Shown here in pieces: positions 24,736 to 33,080 of a DNA stretch of 43,541 nt; the stretch's first letter is position 1, and each line of letters begins with the position of its first letter. Source of the DNA: an uncultured Collinsella sp. Lineage in GTDB: Bacteria; Actinomycetota; Coriobacteriia; Coriobacteriales; Coriobacteriaceae. Both the position numbers and the translations under genes were made by a program. The notes under the pieces are model-generated. The model was given only the letters and a program-made list of their open reading frames with translations. It ran no database searches and was not told the origin of the DNA. The stretch covers positions 1 through 43,541 of the forward strand of contig UQMM01000019.1 in the NCBI GenBank assembly GCA_900542165.1, read 5' to 3'.

Positions 24736-25665
24736 ATGTCGTTTACCGCTGAGGTGCGCGACGAGCTTGCGCGCTGCGAACCCGAATGTGAATACTGCGA
24801 CTTGTCGACGCTCGCCGCCCTCACGCGTGTGAGTGGTACGCTCTCGCTTACCGGCTCTGGGCGGTATCGTTTGACGGTTGCGACTGAGACGGGAGCCGTT
24901 GCGCGCACGATGATTACGCTGACGCATCGTATCCTTAAGCTCAAAACGGAGTTCACTGTCCGCAAATCTGTCTTGCATAAGGTACGAAACTATCTCATCA
25001 CCTTGCCCGATCAGCCCGATTTGGATAAGGCCTTGGTTCTGCTGGGCATCCTCGACCGGAGGGGAGGGCTCGTCGCTGGTGTTCCCCGGCACATCGTTGC
25101 CCGTCCCTGCTGCAGGCTTGCCTACATCCGCGGCGCGCTCATCGCCGGCGGTTTCGTGGCCGATCCCCGCGGCGACTTTCATTTGGAGATCGCGGTGCAG
25201 GGCGAGCAGTATGCCCGGGGACTTTGCGATCTATTGGAGCAGATTGGGGTCCATGCGCGCGTTAACGCGCGGCGCGGATCCTTTGCCGTCTACATTAAGA
25301 GCGCCGAGGAGATCGAGCAGCTCCTAAAGCTGGTCGGCGCCAAGCGCAGCGTTGCCGAGATCGAGGAAGCGCGCGCGGTCAAATTGGTTAAGAACGACGT
25401 AAACCGTCGCGTGAATGCCGAACTGGCCAATCAGACCAGAAGCGCGGGTGCCGCCCAGCATCAGCTTGCGTTGATCGATGAGCTCGAACAGCGGGGTTTG
25501 CGCGACACACTTCCGGACGCCTTGGCGGTCTTTTGCGACCTGCGGGAGCGCTATCCCGATCTGTCACTGCGCGATCTGGGGGAGATGGCTGACCCTCCCT
25601 TGTCGAAGTCGGCCCTCTACCATCGAGTTTTGAGGCTTGAAAAGCTCATTGAAGCAAACAGGTAG
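24736..25665 (+). CDS. whiA: WhiA, sporulation/division-type DNA-binding regulator
   Basis: 309 residues. The degenerate LAGLIDADG homing-endonuclease fold is seen in YIRGALIAGGFVADPRGDFHLEI near residue 130. The C-terminal helix-turn-helix domain ends LSLRDLGEMADPPLSKSALYHRVLRLEKL, the standard WhiA tail. In Streptomyces WhiA activates division genes; in non-sporulating Gram-positives it affects division and chromosome segregation. The ATG at 24736 lies six bases after rapZ, which is the conserved gene order. The gap before gapA carries an AAAACGTT palindrome and a promoter. Confidence 0.95.
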   Translation: MSFTAEVRDELARCEPECEYCDLSTLAALTRVSGTLSLTGSGRYRLTVATETGAVARTMITLTHRILKLKTEFTVRKSVLHKVRNYLITLPDQPDLDKALVLLGILDRRGGLVAGVPRHIVARPCCRLAYIRGALIAGGFVADPRGDFHLEIAVQGEQYARGLCDLLEQIGVHARVNARRGSFAVYIKSAEEIEQLLKLVGAKRSVAEIEEARAVKLVKNDVNRRVNAELANQTRSAGAAQHQLALIDELEQRGLRDTLPDALAVFCDLRERYPDLSLRDLGEMADPPLSKSALYHRVLRLEKLIEANR

Positions 25666-25710
25666 TTGAGCGAAACTGCTTATATAGGGATTGAACTGCT
25701 GTTTTACTCT

Positions 25711-25724
25711 TTAAAACGTTTTAA
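25711..25724. promoter_or_regulatory. Perfect palindrome TTAAAACGTTTTAA upstream of gapA
   Basis: A 14-bp perfect palindrome with a central CG, resembling LacI/CcpA-family operators. It lies about 57 bases upstream of the gapA -10. The core AAAACGTT recurs at 13004-13012 and 31124-31131, overlapping the candidate -35 boxes of the sialic acid island and the oppA gene. Confidence 0.5.
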
Positions 25725-25757
25725 CGTAAATTTGATTTTCAATTTCGAGCATTCTCG

Positions 25758-25786
25758 TGAAATTCAAGTCAAAAAAAAGGTATATT
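25758..25786 (+). promoter_or_regulatory. Candidate gapA promoter
   Basis: TATATT (25781-25786) is a good -10; TGAAAT (25758-25763), 17 bases upstream, is a weak -35. An A8 tract lies in the spacer. The leader to the start codon would be about 65 nt. Confidence 0.45.
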
Positions 25787-25858
25787 AGGCGAGTGGTTAG
25801 TTTGTGGGCCTCAACGGCGGGCGCTGTAGCTCGCGGGGGCCTTACGAAAGGAGACACA

Positions 25859-26884
25859 ATGGCAGTAAAGGTTGCTATTAACGGCTTCGGTCGCATCGGT
25901 CGTCTGGCTTTCCGTCAGATGTTCGGTCATGAGGGCTCCGAGATCGTCGCTATCAACGACCTCACCTCTCCCGATATGCTCGCTTACCTGCTGAAGTACG
26001 ACTCCACGCAGGGCAACTACGCTCGCGATCACGAGGTCGTTGCTGGCGAGGATTCCATCACCGTTGACGGCAAGGAGATCAAGATCTACAAGGAGGCCGA
26101 CGCCAACAACCTGCCTTGGGGCGACCTCGACGTCGACGTCGTTCTCGAGTGCACCGGCTTCTACACCAGCAAGGCTAAGGCTCAGGCCCACATCAACGCT
26201 GGCGCCAAGAAGGTCGTCATCTCCGCTCCGGCCGGCAGCGATCTGCCCACCATCGTGTACAACGTCAACCACGAGACGCTGACCGCTGAGGACAACATCA
26301 TCTCCGCCGCTTCCTGCACCACCAACTGCCTCGCCCCGATGGCCAAGGGTCTGAACGACTTCGCTCCCATCGTGTCCGGCATTATGACCACCATTCACGC
26401 CTGGACCGGCGACCAGATGCCGCTCGACGGCCCGCAGCGCAAGGGCAACAAGCGTCGTAGCCGCGCCTGCGCCGTCAACATCGTCCCCAACACCACCGGT
26501 GCTGCTAAGGCTATCGGCCTGGTTCTCCCCGAGCTCAACGGTAAGCTCATCGGTGCCGCCCAGCGCGTCCCGACGCCGACCGGCTCCATCACCAACCTCT
26601 ACGCTGTCGTTGACAAGAAGGTCACCGTCGACGAGGTTAACGCCGCTATGAAGGCCTACGCTGCCACCATCTCCGAGACCTTCGGTTACAACGAGGACGA
26701 CATCGTCTCCACCGACATCATCGGCGAGACCCACGGCTCCATCTTCGACGCCACTCAGACCATGTGCTCTGACCTCGGCAACGGCCAGACTCTCGTTCAG
26801 GTCACCTCTTGGTACGACAACGAGAACTCTTACACCTCTCAGATGGTCCGCACCATCAAGTACTTCGAGAAGTTCGTTGCTTAA
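25859..26884 (+). CDS. gapA: Glyceraldehyde-3-phosphate dehydrogenase, type I
   Basis: 341 residues. The NAD-binding fold starts VKVAINGFGRIGRLAFRQM. The active-site SAASCTTNCLAP carries the catalytic Cys near residue 153, with the His in MTTIHAWTGDQ. NGKLIGAAQRVPTPTGS and the terminal SWYDNENSY complete the signature. It oxidises glyceraldehyde-3-P to 1,3-bisphosphoglycerate. The start at 25859 has AAAGGAG upstream. Codon use is strongly biased to C- and G-ending codons, as expected for a highly expressed gene. It is followed by a strong terminator and then pgk, so the gapA message is probably partly separate from pgk-tpiA-gpmI. Confidence 0.98.
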   Translation: MAVKVAINGFGRIGRLAFRQMFGHEGSEIVAINDLTSPDMLAYLLKYDSTQGNYARDHEVVAGEDSITVDGKEIKIYKEADANNLPWGDLDVDVVLECTGFYTSKAKAQAHINAGAKKVVISAPAGSDLPTIVYNVNHETLTAEDNIISAASCTTNCLAPMAKGLNDFAPIVSGIMTTIHAWTGDQMPLDGPQRKGNKRRSRACAVNIVPNTTGAAKAIGLVLPELNGKLIGAAQRVPTPTGSITNLYAVVDKKVTVDEVNAAMKAYAATISETFGYNEDDIVSTDIIGETHGSIFDATQTMCSDLGNGQTLVQVTSWYDNENSYTSQMVRTIKYFEKFVA

Positions 26885-26923
26885 TTTAGCTTTTAGCGAA
26901 TAGCTCGTTGAGCGTCTAAAGAA

Positions 26924-26968
26924 GGGCGCGGCCTTATAGGGCTTACACCCTAGGGTCGCGCCCTTTTT
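26924..26968 (+). terminator. Strong terminator between gapA and pgk
   Basis: GGGCGCG (26924-26930) pairs with CGCGCCC (26957-26963), and the stem continues inward through GCC/GGT and AGGG/CCCT pairing. TTTTT follows at 26964-26968. Partial read-through into pgk is likely because no clear promoter is seen in the 56 bases before it. Confidence 0.85.
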
Positions 26969-27024
26969 ATAGGAAATCGTCTGCCGTAATGGGAGGCAGA
27001 CACGTACGAAAGGTAGAAGCAAAC

Positions 27025-28215
27025 ATGGCCTTTACCAAGAAGACCGTCCGCGACATCGATGTCGACGGCAAGCGCGTTCTCGTCCGCGTTGACTTCAACG
27101 TGCCTATCAAGGATGGCGTCGTTGGCGACACCACCCGTATCAAGGCTGCCCTGCCCACCATCAACTACCTCGTTGAGCACAACGCTCGCGTCATCCTCAT
27201 GAGCCACCTCGGCCGTCCCGATGGCACCGGCTTCCAGCCCGAGCTGTCCCTCGAGCCCGTCGCCAAGAAGCTCGCCGAGCTCTCTGGTCTCGACGTTTCC
27301 TTTGTCGCCGACACCTACGGCGAGAAGGCTGCCGAGGCTGTCGCTGCCGTCGAGCCGGGCAAGGTTCTCGTTCTCGAGAACGTCCGCTTCGACAAGCGTG
27401 AGAAGAAGAACGATCCCGAGATCGCCAAGAAGCTCGCTTCCTATGGTGACGTCTTCGTTCTCGATGCCTTCGGCACCGCTCACCGCGCCCAGGGTTCCGT
27501 CGTGGGCCCCGCCGCTTACCTGCCTGCCGTCGCGGGCTTCCTGCTCGAGAAGGAGGTCGACACGCTGACCGGCATCTTCGCCGAGCCCGAGCGCCCCTTC
27601 GTCGCTATCGTCGGCGGTTCCAAGGTTTCCTCCAAGATCGGCGTTCTCGATCACCTCATCGACTCCGCTGACACCCTGATCATCGGTGGCGGCATGGCCT
27701 ACACCTTCTTCCTGGCTCAGGGCCTGTCCGTTGGTCAGTCCCTCAAGGAAGAGGACTGGGTCGAGCGCGCTGGCGAGATGCTCAAGAAGGCCGAGGAGAA
27801 GGGCGTCAAGATCCTGCTCCCCATCGACAACCGCGTTGCCGATCACTTTGGTGAGGACGCTGTCCCCGAGGTTGTCGCTTCCGACGCTATCCCCGACGAT
27901 CGTGAGGGCATGGACATCGGCCCCAAGACCGAGGAGCTTTACGCCGAGGCCGTCAAGGGCGCCAAGACCGTGTTCTGGAACGGCCCCATGGGCGTCTTCG
28001 AGTTCGACAACTTCGCTCACGGCACCCAGGCTATCGCCGAGGCTGTCGCCGAGGCCGACTGCACCTCGATCATCGGCGGTGGCGACTCTGTCGCAGCTGT
28101 CAACAAGTTCAACCTGGCCGACAAGATGAGCTGGATCTCCACCGGTGGTGGCGCTTCTATGGAGCTCGTCGAGGGTAAGGCCCTGCCCGGAGTGGAGGCG
28201 CTTCTCGATGCCTAA
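27025..28215 (+). CDS. pgk: Phosphoglycerate kinase
   Basis: 396 residues, standard length. The N-terminal substrate region is VLVRVDFNVPIKDG, with SHLGRPDG and ENVRFDKREKKN. The nucleotide domain holds GGSKVSSKI, FWNGPMGVFEF and the C-terminal GGGDSVAAVNKF. It makes ATP from 1,3-bisphosphoglycerate. The ATG at 27025 has AAAGG about eleven bases upstream. Its stop overlaps the tpiA start (ATGCCTAA), so the two are translationally coupled. Confidence 0.98.
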   Translation: MAFTKKTVRDIDVDGKRVLVRVDFNVPIKDGVVGDTTRIKAALPTINYLVEHNARVILMSHLGRPDGTGFQPELSLEPVAKKLAELSGLDVSFVADTYGEKAAEAVAAVEPGKVLVLENVRFDKREKKNDPEIAKKLASYGDVFVLDAFGTAHRAQGSVVGPAAYLPAVAGFLLEKEVDTLTGIFAEPERPFVAIVGGSKVSSKIGVLDHLIDSADTLIIGGGMAYTFFLAQGLSVGQSLKEEDWVERAGEMLKKAEEKGVKILLPIDNRVADHFGEDAVPEVVASDAIPDDREGMDIGPKTEELYAEAVKGAKTVFWNGPMGVFEFDNFAHGTQAIAEAVAEADCTSIIGGGDSVAAVNKFNLADKMSWISTGGGASMELVEGKALPGVEALLDA

Positions 28216-28975
28216 TCGCACCCTTCTTATCGCTGGTAACTGGAAGATGAACAACGACGTCGCCGAGGCCGCCAAGCTCGCCGACGAGCTGGCTCAGGCT
28301 CTGCCCGAGGTTCCGGCTGGCGTCGAGGTGCTCGTCTGCCCTCCGACCATCGACATCACCACGGTTCATGACCGCATTCAGGCTGCCCCCATCGCCCTCG
28401 GTGCACAGAATGTGTACTGGGAGGCCAAGGGTGCCTTCACCGGTGAGTCCTCTTGCGACATGCTCAAGTCTGCTGGCTGCACCTACTGCATCATCGGTCA
28501 CTCCGAGCGTCGTGATTACTTCCACGAGACCGATGAGGATCAGAACAAGAAGGCCAAGGCCCTCGTTGCCGCCGGTCTTGTTCCCGTCTTCTGCTGCGGC
28601 GAGTCCCTTGAGGTCCGCGAGGCCGGCACCTATGTCGAGCACGTCGTGAACCAGGTCAAGGCTGGCCTTGCTGGTCTTGAGATCACCTGCCCCAAGCAGG
28701 TCGTCGTCGCCTACGAGCCCATCTGGGCCATCGGCACCGGCAAGACCGCTACCGCCGAGGACGCTCAGGAGGTCTGCGGCGCTATCCGTGAGACCCTCAA
28801 GGAGATGTTCGGCGAGGAGCTCGCTAACGGCATCCGCGTCCTGTACGGTGGTTCTGCCAAGCCCGGCAACATCGCCGAGCTCGTCGCCAAGCCCGACGTT
28901 GACGGCGCCCTTGTGGGCGGCGCTTCGCTCAAGGCTGCCGACTTCGCTTCTATGGTCGTCAAGGCAGGCGAGTAG
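28208..28975 (+). CDS. tpiA: Triosephosphate isomerase
   Basis: 255 residues. Catalytic residues are visible: Lys in AGNWKMN (13), His in IIGHSERR (about 98) and Glu in YEPIWAIGTG (about 170), with the phosphate-binding GGSAKPGN and GALVGGASL near the C-terminus. It interconverts dihydroxyacetone phosphate and glyceraldehyde-3-P. It starts inside the end of pgk with an eight-base overlap and is followed five bases after its stop by gpmI. Confidence 0.98.
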   Translation: MPNRTLLIAGNWKMNNDVAEAAKLADELAQALPEVPAGVEVLVCPPTIDITTVHDRIQAAPIALGAQNVYWEAKGAFTGESSCDMLKSAGCTYCIIGHSERRDYFHETDEDQNKKAKALVAAGLVPVFCCGESLEVREAGTYVEHVVNQVKAGLAGLEITCPKQVVVAYEPIWAIGTGKTATAEDAQEVCGAIRETLKEMFGEELANGIRVLYGGSAKPGNIAELVAKPDVDGALVGGASLKAADFASMVVKAGE

Positions 28976-28980
28976 GTCAT

Positions 28981-30534
28981 ATGGCACAGCGTCATCTTCC
29001 TGCACTCCTGATTATCATGGACGGCTGCGGCCTGGCTCCGGCCGATGGCGAGAACGCCGTCGCTGCTGCCAAGACGCCCTTCCTTGACAGCCTGTATGAG
29101 AAGTACCCCCACACCACGCTCGGCGCTTCGGGCGAGGACGTGGGTCTTCCCGATGGCCAGATGGGTAACTCCGAGGTGGGCCACCTCAACATCGGTGCCG
29201 GCCGCATCGTGTTCCAGGAGCTTTCGCGCATCAACAATGCCATCAAGGACGGCTCCATCGCCAAGAACGAGGTTTTCGTCAAGGCTATGGACGACGTCAA
29301 GGCCGAGGGCAAGACCCTTCACCTTATGGGCCTTATGAGTCCTGGCGGCGTTCACTCCCACATGAACCACGTCGAGGCTCTGGTCAAGATGGCTGCCGAG
29401 CACGGTGTCAAGACCGTTCGCGTCCACGCCTTCATGGATGGCCGCGACGTTGACCCGCAGTCCGGCGCTGGCTACATGAGTGAGTTCTGTGCCTTCCTGG
29501 CTAAGATTTCCGAGGAGACCGGTTGCGACGCTCGCGTTGCCACCGTCTCGGGCCGTTATTGGGCCATGGACCGCGATAATCGTTGGGAGCGCATCCAGCG
29601 CGCCTACGACGTCATGGTCAACGCGTCCGATGCCGATGTCGACCCTGTTGCCGGTATCAAGGCCTACTACGAGAAGGATCCGCGCGGCGACGAGTTCGTC
29701 GAGCCCTTCGCTGCCCACAACGAGGGCATCCACGAGGGCGACGCGGCCATCTTCTTCAACTTCCGTCCCGACCGCGCTCGTCAGATGACCCGCGTGTTCA
29801 CGGACAAGGAGTTCGACGGCTTTGAGCGCGAGCAGATCAAGCTTTCGCACTTTGTGACGATGACCGAGTACGATCCGACGTTTGACGTCGAGGTCGCCTT
29901 CCCCAAGACGTTCCCCGAGAACGTCCTTGCCGACGTTATCGCCGCCAATGGCCTGAAGCAGCTGCACACCGCCGAGACCGAGAAGTACGCCCACGTGACG
30001 TTCTTCCTCAACGGCGGCATCGAGGAGCCCAAGGAGGGCGAGGAGCGTGTACTCGTCGCTTCCCCCAAGGTCGCTACCTACGATCTGCAGCCTGAGATGA
30101 GCGCTCCCGAGGTGACCGAGAAGCTCGTCGCCGCTATTAACGAGGATCGCGCTGATTTCTACATCGTGAACTTCGCGAACTGCGACATGGTTGGTCACAC
30201 CGGTGTCTTCGACGCCGCCGTTAAGGCCGTCGAGGCTGTTGACGATGCCCTGTCCAAGGTTGTCCCGGCGGTTCTCGCCAAGGGCGGCTTTGCGCTGATT
30301 ACCGCCGACCACGGCAATGCCGATCACATGTTTGACGTTGCTTCTGACGGTTCCAAGCATCCGTTTACGGCTCACACCACCAACCGCGTGCCGTTCATCA
30401 TCGTTGATGAGAAGGCCAAGCTCACCGGTATCGAGGACGGCCGTCTTTCCGATATCGCTCCGACTATGCTCACCATGGCTGGTATTCAGCCTTCCGCCGA
30501 GATGACGGGTCGCGTGCTCGCCACCGAGGCCTAA
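28981..30534 (+). CDS. gpmI: 2,3-bisphosphoglycerate-independent phosphoglycerate mutase
   Basis: 517 residues, typical of the Mn-dependent iPGM (alkaline phosphatase superfamily). It opens with LLIIMDGCGLAPADGENAV (metal Asp). The phosphoserine nucleophile lies in GQMGNSEVGHLNIGAGR near residue 64. Later come HAFMDGRDVDP, FNFRPDRARQM, ANCDMVGHTG and TADHGNADHM with further metal ligands. It converts 3- to 2-phosphoglycerate. It is the last gene of the pgk-tpiA-gpmI run and is followed by a strong terminator. Enolase is not in the window. Confidence 0.97.
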   Translation: MAQRHLPALLIIMDGCGLAPADGENAVAAAKTPFLDSLYEKYPHTTLGASGEDVGLPDGQMGNSEVGHLNIGAGRIVFQELSRINNAIKDGSIAKNEVFVKAMDDVKAEGKTLHLMGLMSPGGVHSHMNHVEALVKMAAEHGVKTVRVHAFMDGRDVDPQSGAGYMSEFCAFLAKISEETGCDARVATVSGRYWAMDRDNRWERIQRAYDVMVNASDADVDPVAGIKAYYEKDPRGDEFVEPFAAHNEGIHEGDAAIFFNFRPDRARQMTRVFTDKEFDGFEREQIKLSHFVTMTEYDPTFDVEVAFPKTFPENVLADVIAANGLKQLHTAETEKYAHVTFFLNGGIEEPKEGEERVLVASPKVATYDLQPEMSAPEVTEKLVAAINEDRADFYIVNFANCDMVGHTGVFDAAVKAVEAVDDALSKVVPAVLAKGGFALITADHGNADHMFDVASDGSKHPFTAHTTNRVPFIIVDEKAKLTGIEDGRLSDIAPTMLTMAGIQPSAEMTGRVLATEA

Positions 30535-30559
30535 TAGAAAACAAATACCGTTTTCTAGT

Positions 30560-30594
30560 AAGGGGGTTGTCCACAATCGGACAACCCCCTTTTG
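30560..30594 (+). terminator. Strong terminator after gpmI
   Basis: AAGGGGGTTGTCC (30560-30572) pairs perfectly with GGACAACCCCCTT (30579-30591) around a 6-base loop, followed by TT and GGTATTTTT. It closes the glycolytic operon. Confidence 0.93.
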
Positions 30595-30697
30595 GTATTT
30601 TTGCCATTTCTACCCCGTCCCCGAGTGGCAGGTAGGGGAGAGCGGGGGATTGTGGTACAGTACTGGAGTTTGAATTGTTCTATTAAGGAGCTTATCT

Positions 30698-30952
30698 ATG
30701 GGTCCGTTCCAGATTCTTCTGTTTGTCGTTTGGGCTGTCTCTGCCGTGGCGCTGACGATTCTCGTCCTGATGCATTCCGGTAAGGGCACCGGCGTTTCAG
30801 ATATGATTGCTAGCTCGCTGTATAACTCCAGCTCTGCCACAGGCGTTATGGAGCAGAACCTTGACCGCCTGACCGTCATCATGGCTGTCGTATTTGCCGT
30901 GTGCGTCGTGCTGTGCATGTTCTTCTTCCCGCAGGGCATCGTGGGCTACTAA
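30698..30952 (+). CDS. secG: SecG, preprotein translocase subunit
   Basis: 84 residues with two predicted membrane helices (ILLFVVWAVSAVALTILVLM and LTVIMAVVFAVCVVLCMFFF) joined by a polar loop containing HSGKGTGVSDM, as in SecG. It assists the SecYE channel. AAGGAG lies six bases before the ATG. The link tpiA...secG is a known actinobacterial gene order. It is flanked by strong terminators on both sides, so it is likely monocistronic. Confidence 0.92.
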   Translation: MGPFQILLFVVWAVSAVALTILVLMHSGKGTGVSDMIASSLYNSSSATGVMEQNLDRLTVIMAVVFAVCVVLCMFFFPQGIVGY

Positions 30953-30976
30953 GCACGAGCCGCATAAATACTTGAA

Positions 30977-31006
30977 AAAGGGTTCCGCAAGTGCGGGACC
31001 CTTTTT
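30977..31006 (+). terminator. Terminator after secG
   Basis: AAAGGGTTCCGC (30977-30988), loop AAGT and GCGGGACCCTTT (30993-31004), ending in a T-run to 31006. Confidence 0.92.
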
Positions 31007-31119
31007 GTTTACATATTTGTAACAGAGTCAAAATATCCCCACATACTTCGCCCAACTAAAGAAATTCTCGACCGTTAACCGGAATTAGCCCCAAATCGTG
31101 CATAAAATGCGCTACTGTA

Positions 31120-31148
31120 TTGCAAAACGTTGGTCCGTTGTGCATAAC
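31120..31148 (+). promoter_or_regulatory. Candidate opp promoter with overlapping AAAACGTT
   Basis: TTGCAA (31120-31125), a 17-base spacer and CATAAC (31143-31148). The palindrome core AAAACGTT (31124-31131) overlaps the -35, as at the sialic acid island. The leader to oppA would be about 95 nt and contains an imperfect GTTCGGATCGGA / TCCGACTGAAC inverted repeat. Confidence 0.45.
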
Positions 31149-31247
31149 CAGCCATAGCAGCGGGCGGCGTTTTGATGGTTCGGATCGGATTGTCTCGACA
31201 TATGTCCGACTGAACATTTCTTTGTCCTATCTCATAAGGAGGATGGC

Positions 31248-32924
31248 ATGGCTGATTCTATGTTCCACCAGCCCGTTATGGGTCGTCGCGCCTTTGTCGG
31301 CGGCACCCTTGCTGCGAGCTCCATGGCTTTTCTTGCCGCATGTGGCAAGAAGGGTGGCGACGCTTCCGGTTCTGAGTCCGGTTCGACGCTGAACTTCTAC
31401 ATCAACAACCCGGTCTGCATCGACCCCTACAATGTCCAGGAGGACCAGGGCACTCAGGTCGAGTACCAGCTCTTTGACGCTCTGACCTCTTATGACGCCG
31501 AGAAGGGCGAGATCGTTCCGCTGGCTTGCGAGTCCTTCGAGGCCAACGACGACGCCACCGAGTTTACCTTCAAGATCAAGAAGGCCAAGTTCCACAACGG
31601 TGACGACGTTACCTCCAAGTCCTTCAAGCTCGGTTGGGAGCGTCTGGTCAACACCAAGTCGGCCATCGCTACCGAGTATGGCCCTTCCGAGGTCTCCTAT
31701 CACCTTTCCATGGTCGAGGGCTATGACGATCTGCTTGCCGGTAACGCTACCGAGCTCAGCGGTGTTACCTGCCCCGACGATGAGACCCTCGTCGTCAAGC
31801 TGTCTTCCGCTTACGCCGACTTCCCCTTCGTCGCCTCTCACCCGGCTTTGGCCCCGGTTCCCGAGTGCGCCGAGTCCGATGCCAAGAGCTTCTATCTTGC
31901 ACCGGTCGGTAACGGCCCGTTCATGATGGACGGCAAGTGGGAGGATGGTCAGGAGATCAACCTCAAGAAGTTCGACGATTACTATGGCGACAAGGCCAAG
32001 ATCGATGGCATCCACTTCCAGGTCATCAAGGACATGGAGACTGCTTACAAGGAGTTCCAGGCCGGTAACCTCGATGTCTGCGACGTTCCCGTTGCTCAGA
32101 TCGATGCCGCCAAGAAGGACCGCGGCGTGTCCAAGGACGGCTACACCATGGGTGACGGCGAGCGCATGCTGCTCGGCGCCGAGCCTTCCACGTACTATCT
32201 GACCTGCAACACCACGGCCGAGCCGTTCAACAACGCCGACCTGCGTAGGGGCATCTCCCTGGCCATCAACCGTGAGGCCATCTGCAAGACCATCTACAAG
32301 GGTACCCGTACCCCCGCCGACGGCATTGTTCCTCCGGGCATCGATGGCTACAAGGAGGGCGCATGGGAGTTCTGCGCCTACGATGTCGACAAGGCTAACG
32401 AGTACCTCGACAAGGTTGCTCCCGCTGGCGCTAACGGGGATCGTGGCATTAGCGTGACCCTTTCCTACAACCAGGACGGCGGTCACAAGGAGATCATGGA
32501 GTCCATCATCGGCGACCTCGCCAAGGTTGGCGTTACCGCTGTCTCCGATACCCCTGAGTGGTCTGCCCTGCTCGAGCAGTATCAGAACTTTAACTATCAG
32601 TTCGGTCGTCTGGGTTGGATTGCCGACTACCCGATCATGGACAACTTCCTGTATCCGCTGTTCCACTCCGACTCCCTCGGTGGCGACAACCGCTCCGGTT
32701 ACAACAACCCCGAGTTCGACGCCAAGGTCGACGAGGCTCGTACTATTGTTGACGACGAGGAGCGCGTCGCTAAGATGCAGGAGGCCGACGCAATGGTCGC
32801 TGCCGACTGCCCGGTCATCCCGATTATGTTCTACACGCACACCATCGTCGGCTCCGATCGCATCAAGCACCTCTATGTCGATCCGCAGAAGCATGCCGAT
32901 CTGGGTACCGCTGAGCTCGCCTAA
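31248..32924 (+). CDS. oppA: Oligopeptide ABC transporter substrate-binding lipoprotein
   Basis: 558 residues. The signal region GRRAFVGGTLAASSMAFLAAC has a double-arginine start and a lipobox ending at Cys32, so a lipid-anchored surface protein is predicted. The body is SBP_bac_5 of OppA type: SCGxxx-like linker, VEYQLFDALTSYDAEKGE, YHLSMVEGYDDLLAGN and NNADLRRGISLAINREAI. It captures oligopeptides for the OppBCDF importer encoded directly downstream. AAGGAGG lies five bases before the ATG at 31248. A hairpin separates it from oppB, which would favour high binding-protein levels. Confidence 0.9.
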   Translation: MADSMFHQPVMGRRAFVGGTLAASSMAFLAACGKKGGDASGSESGSTLNFYINNPVCIDPYNVQEDQGTQVEYQLFDALTSYDAEKGEIVPLACESFEANDDATEFTFKIKKAKFHNGDDVTSKSFKLGWERLVNTKSAIATEYGPSEVSYHLSMVEGYDDLLAGNATELSGVTCPDDETLVVKLSSAYADFPFVASHPALAPVPECAESDAKSFYLAPVGNGPFMMDGKWEDGQEINLKKFDDYYGDKAKIDGIHFQVIKDMETAYKEFQAGNLDVCDVPVAQIDAAKKDRGVSKDGYTMGDGERMLLGAEPSTYYLTCNTTAEPFNNADLRRGISLAINREAICKTIYKGTRTPADGIVPPGIDGYKEGAWEFCAYDVDKANEYLDKVAPAGANGDRGISVTLSYNQDGGHKEIMESIIGDLAKVGVTAVSDTPEWSALLEQYQNFNYQFGRLGWIADYPIMDNFLYPLFHSDSLGGDNRSGYNNPEFDAKVDEARTIVDDEERVAKMQEADAMVAADCPVIPIMFYTHTIVGSDRIKHLYVDPQKHADLGTAELA

Positions 32925-33020
32925 GAGTTTGCAGCTTCCGTGAGGGTCAAGTATTTACGTAGACCTCATGGGAAACATACAGTTCTCCCTAACCTGGGGT
33001 AAACTGGCTGATGGTAATTT

Positions 33021-33050
33021 TGGGATGCCGGTCTGGCGATCGGCATCCCA
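33021..33050 (+). terminator. Hairpin between oppA and oppB
   Basis: TGGGATGCCG (33021-33030) pairs perfectly with CGGCATCCCA (33041-33050), followed by TTTAGG. It is likely a partial terminator or stabiliser, in the same position as the hairpin at 14953-14984 in the other importer operon. Confidence 0.65.
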
Positions 33051-33080
33051 TTTAGGTTAATCCCTAGATAGGGGAGTGGT

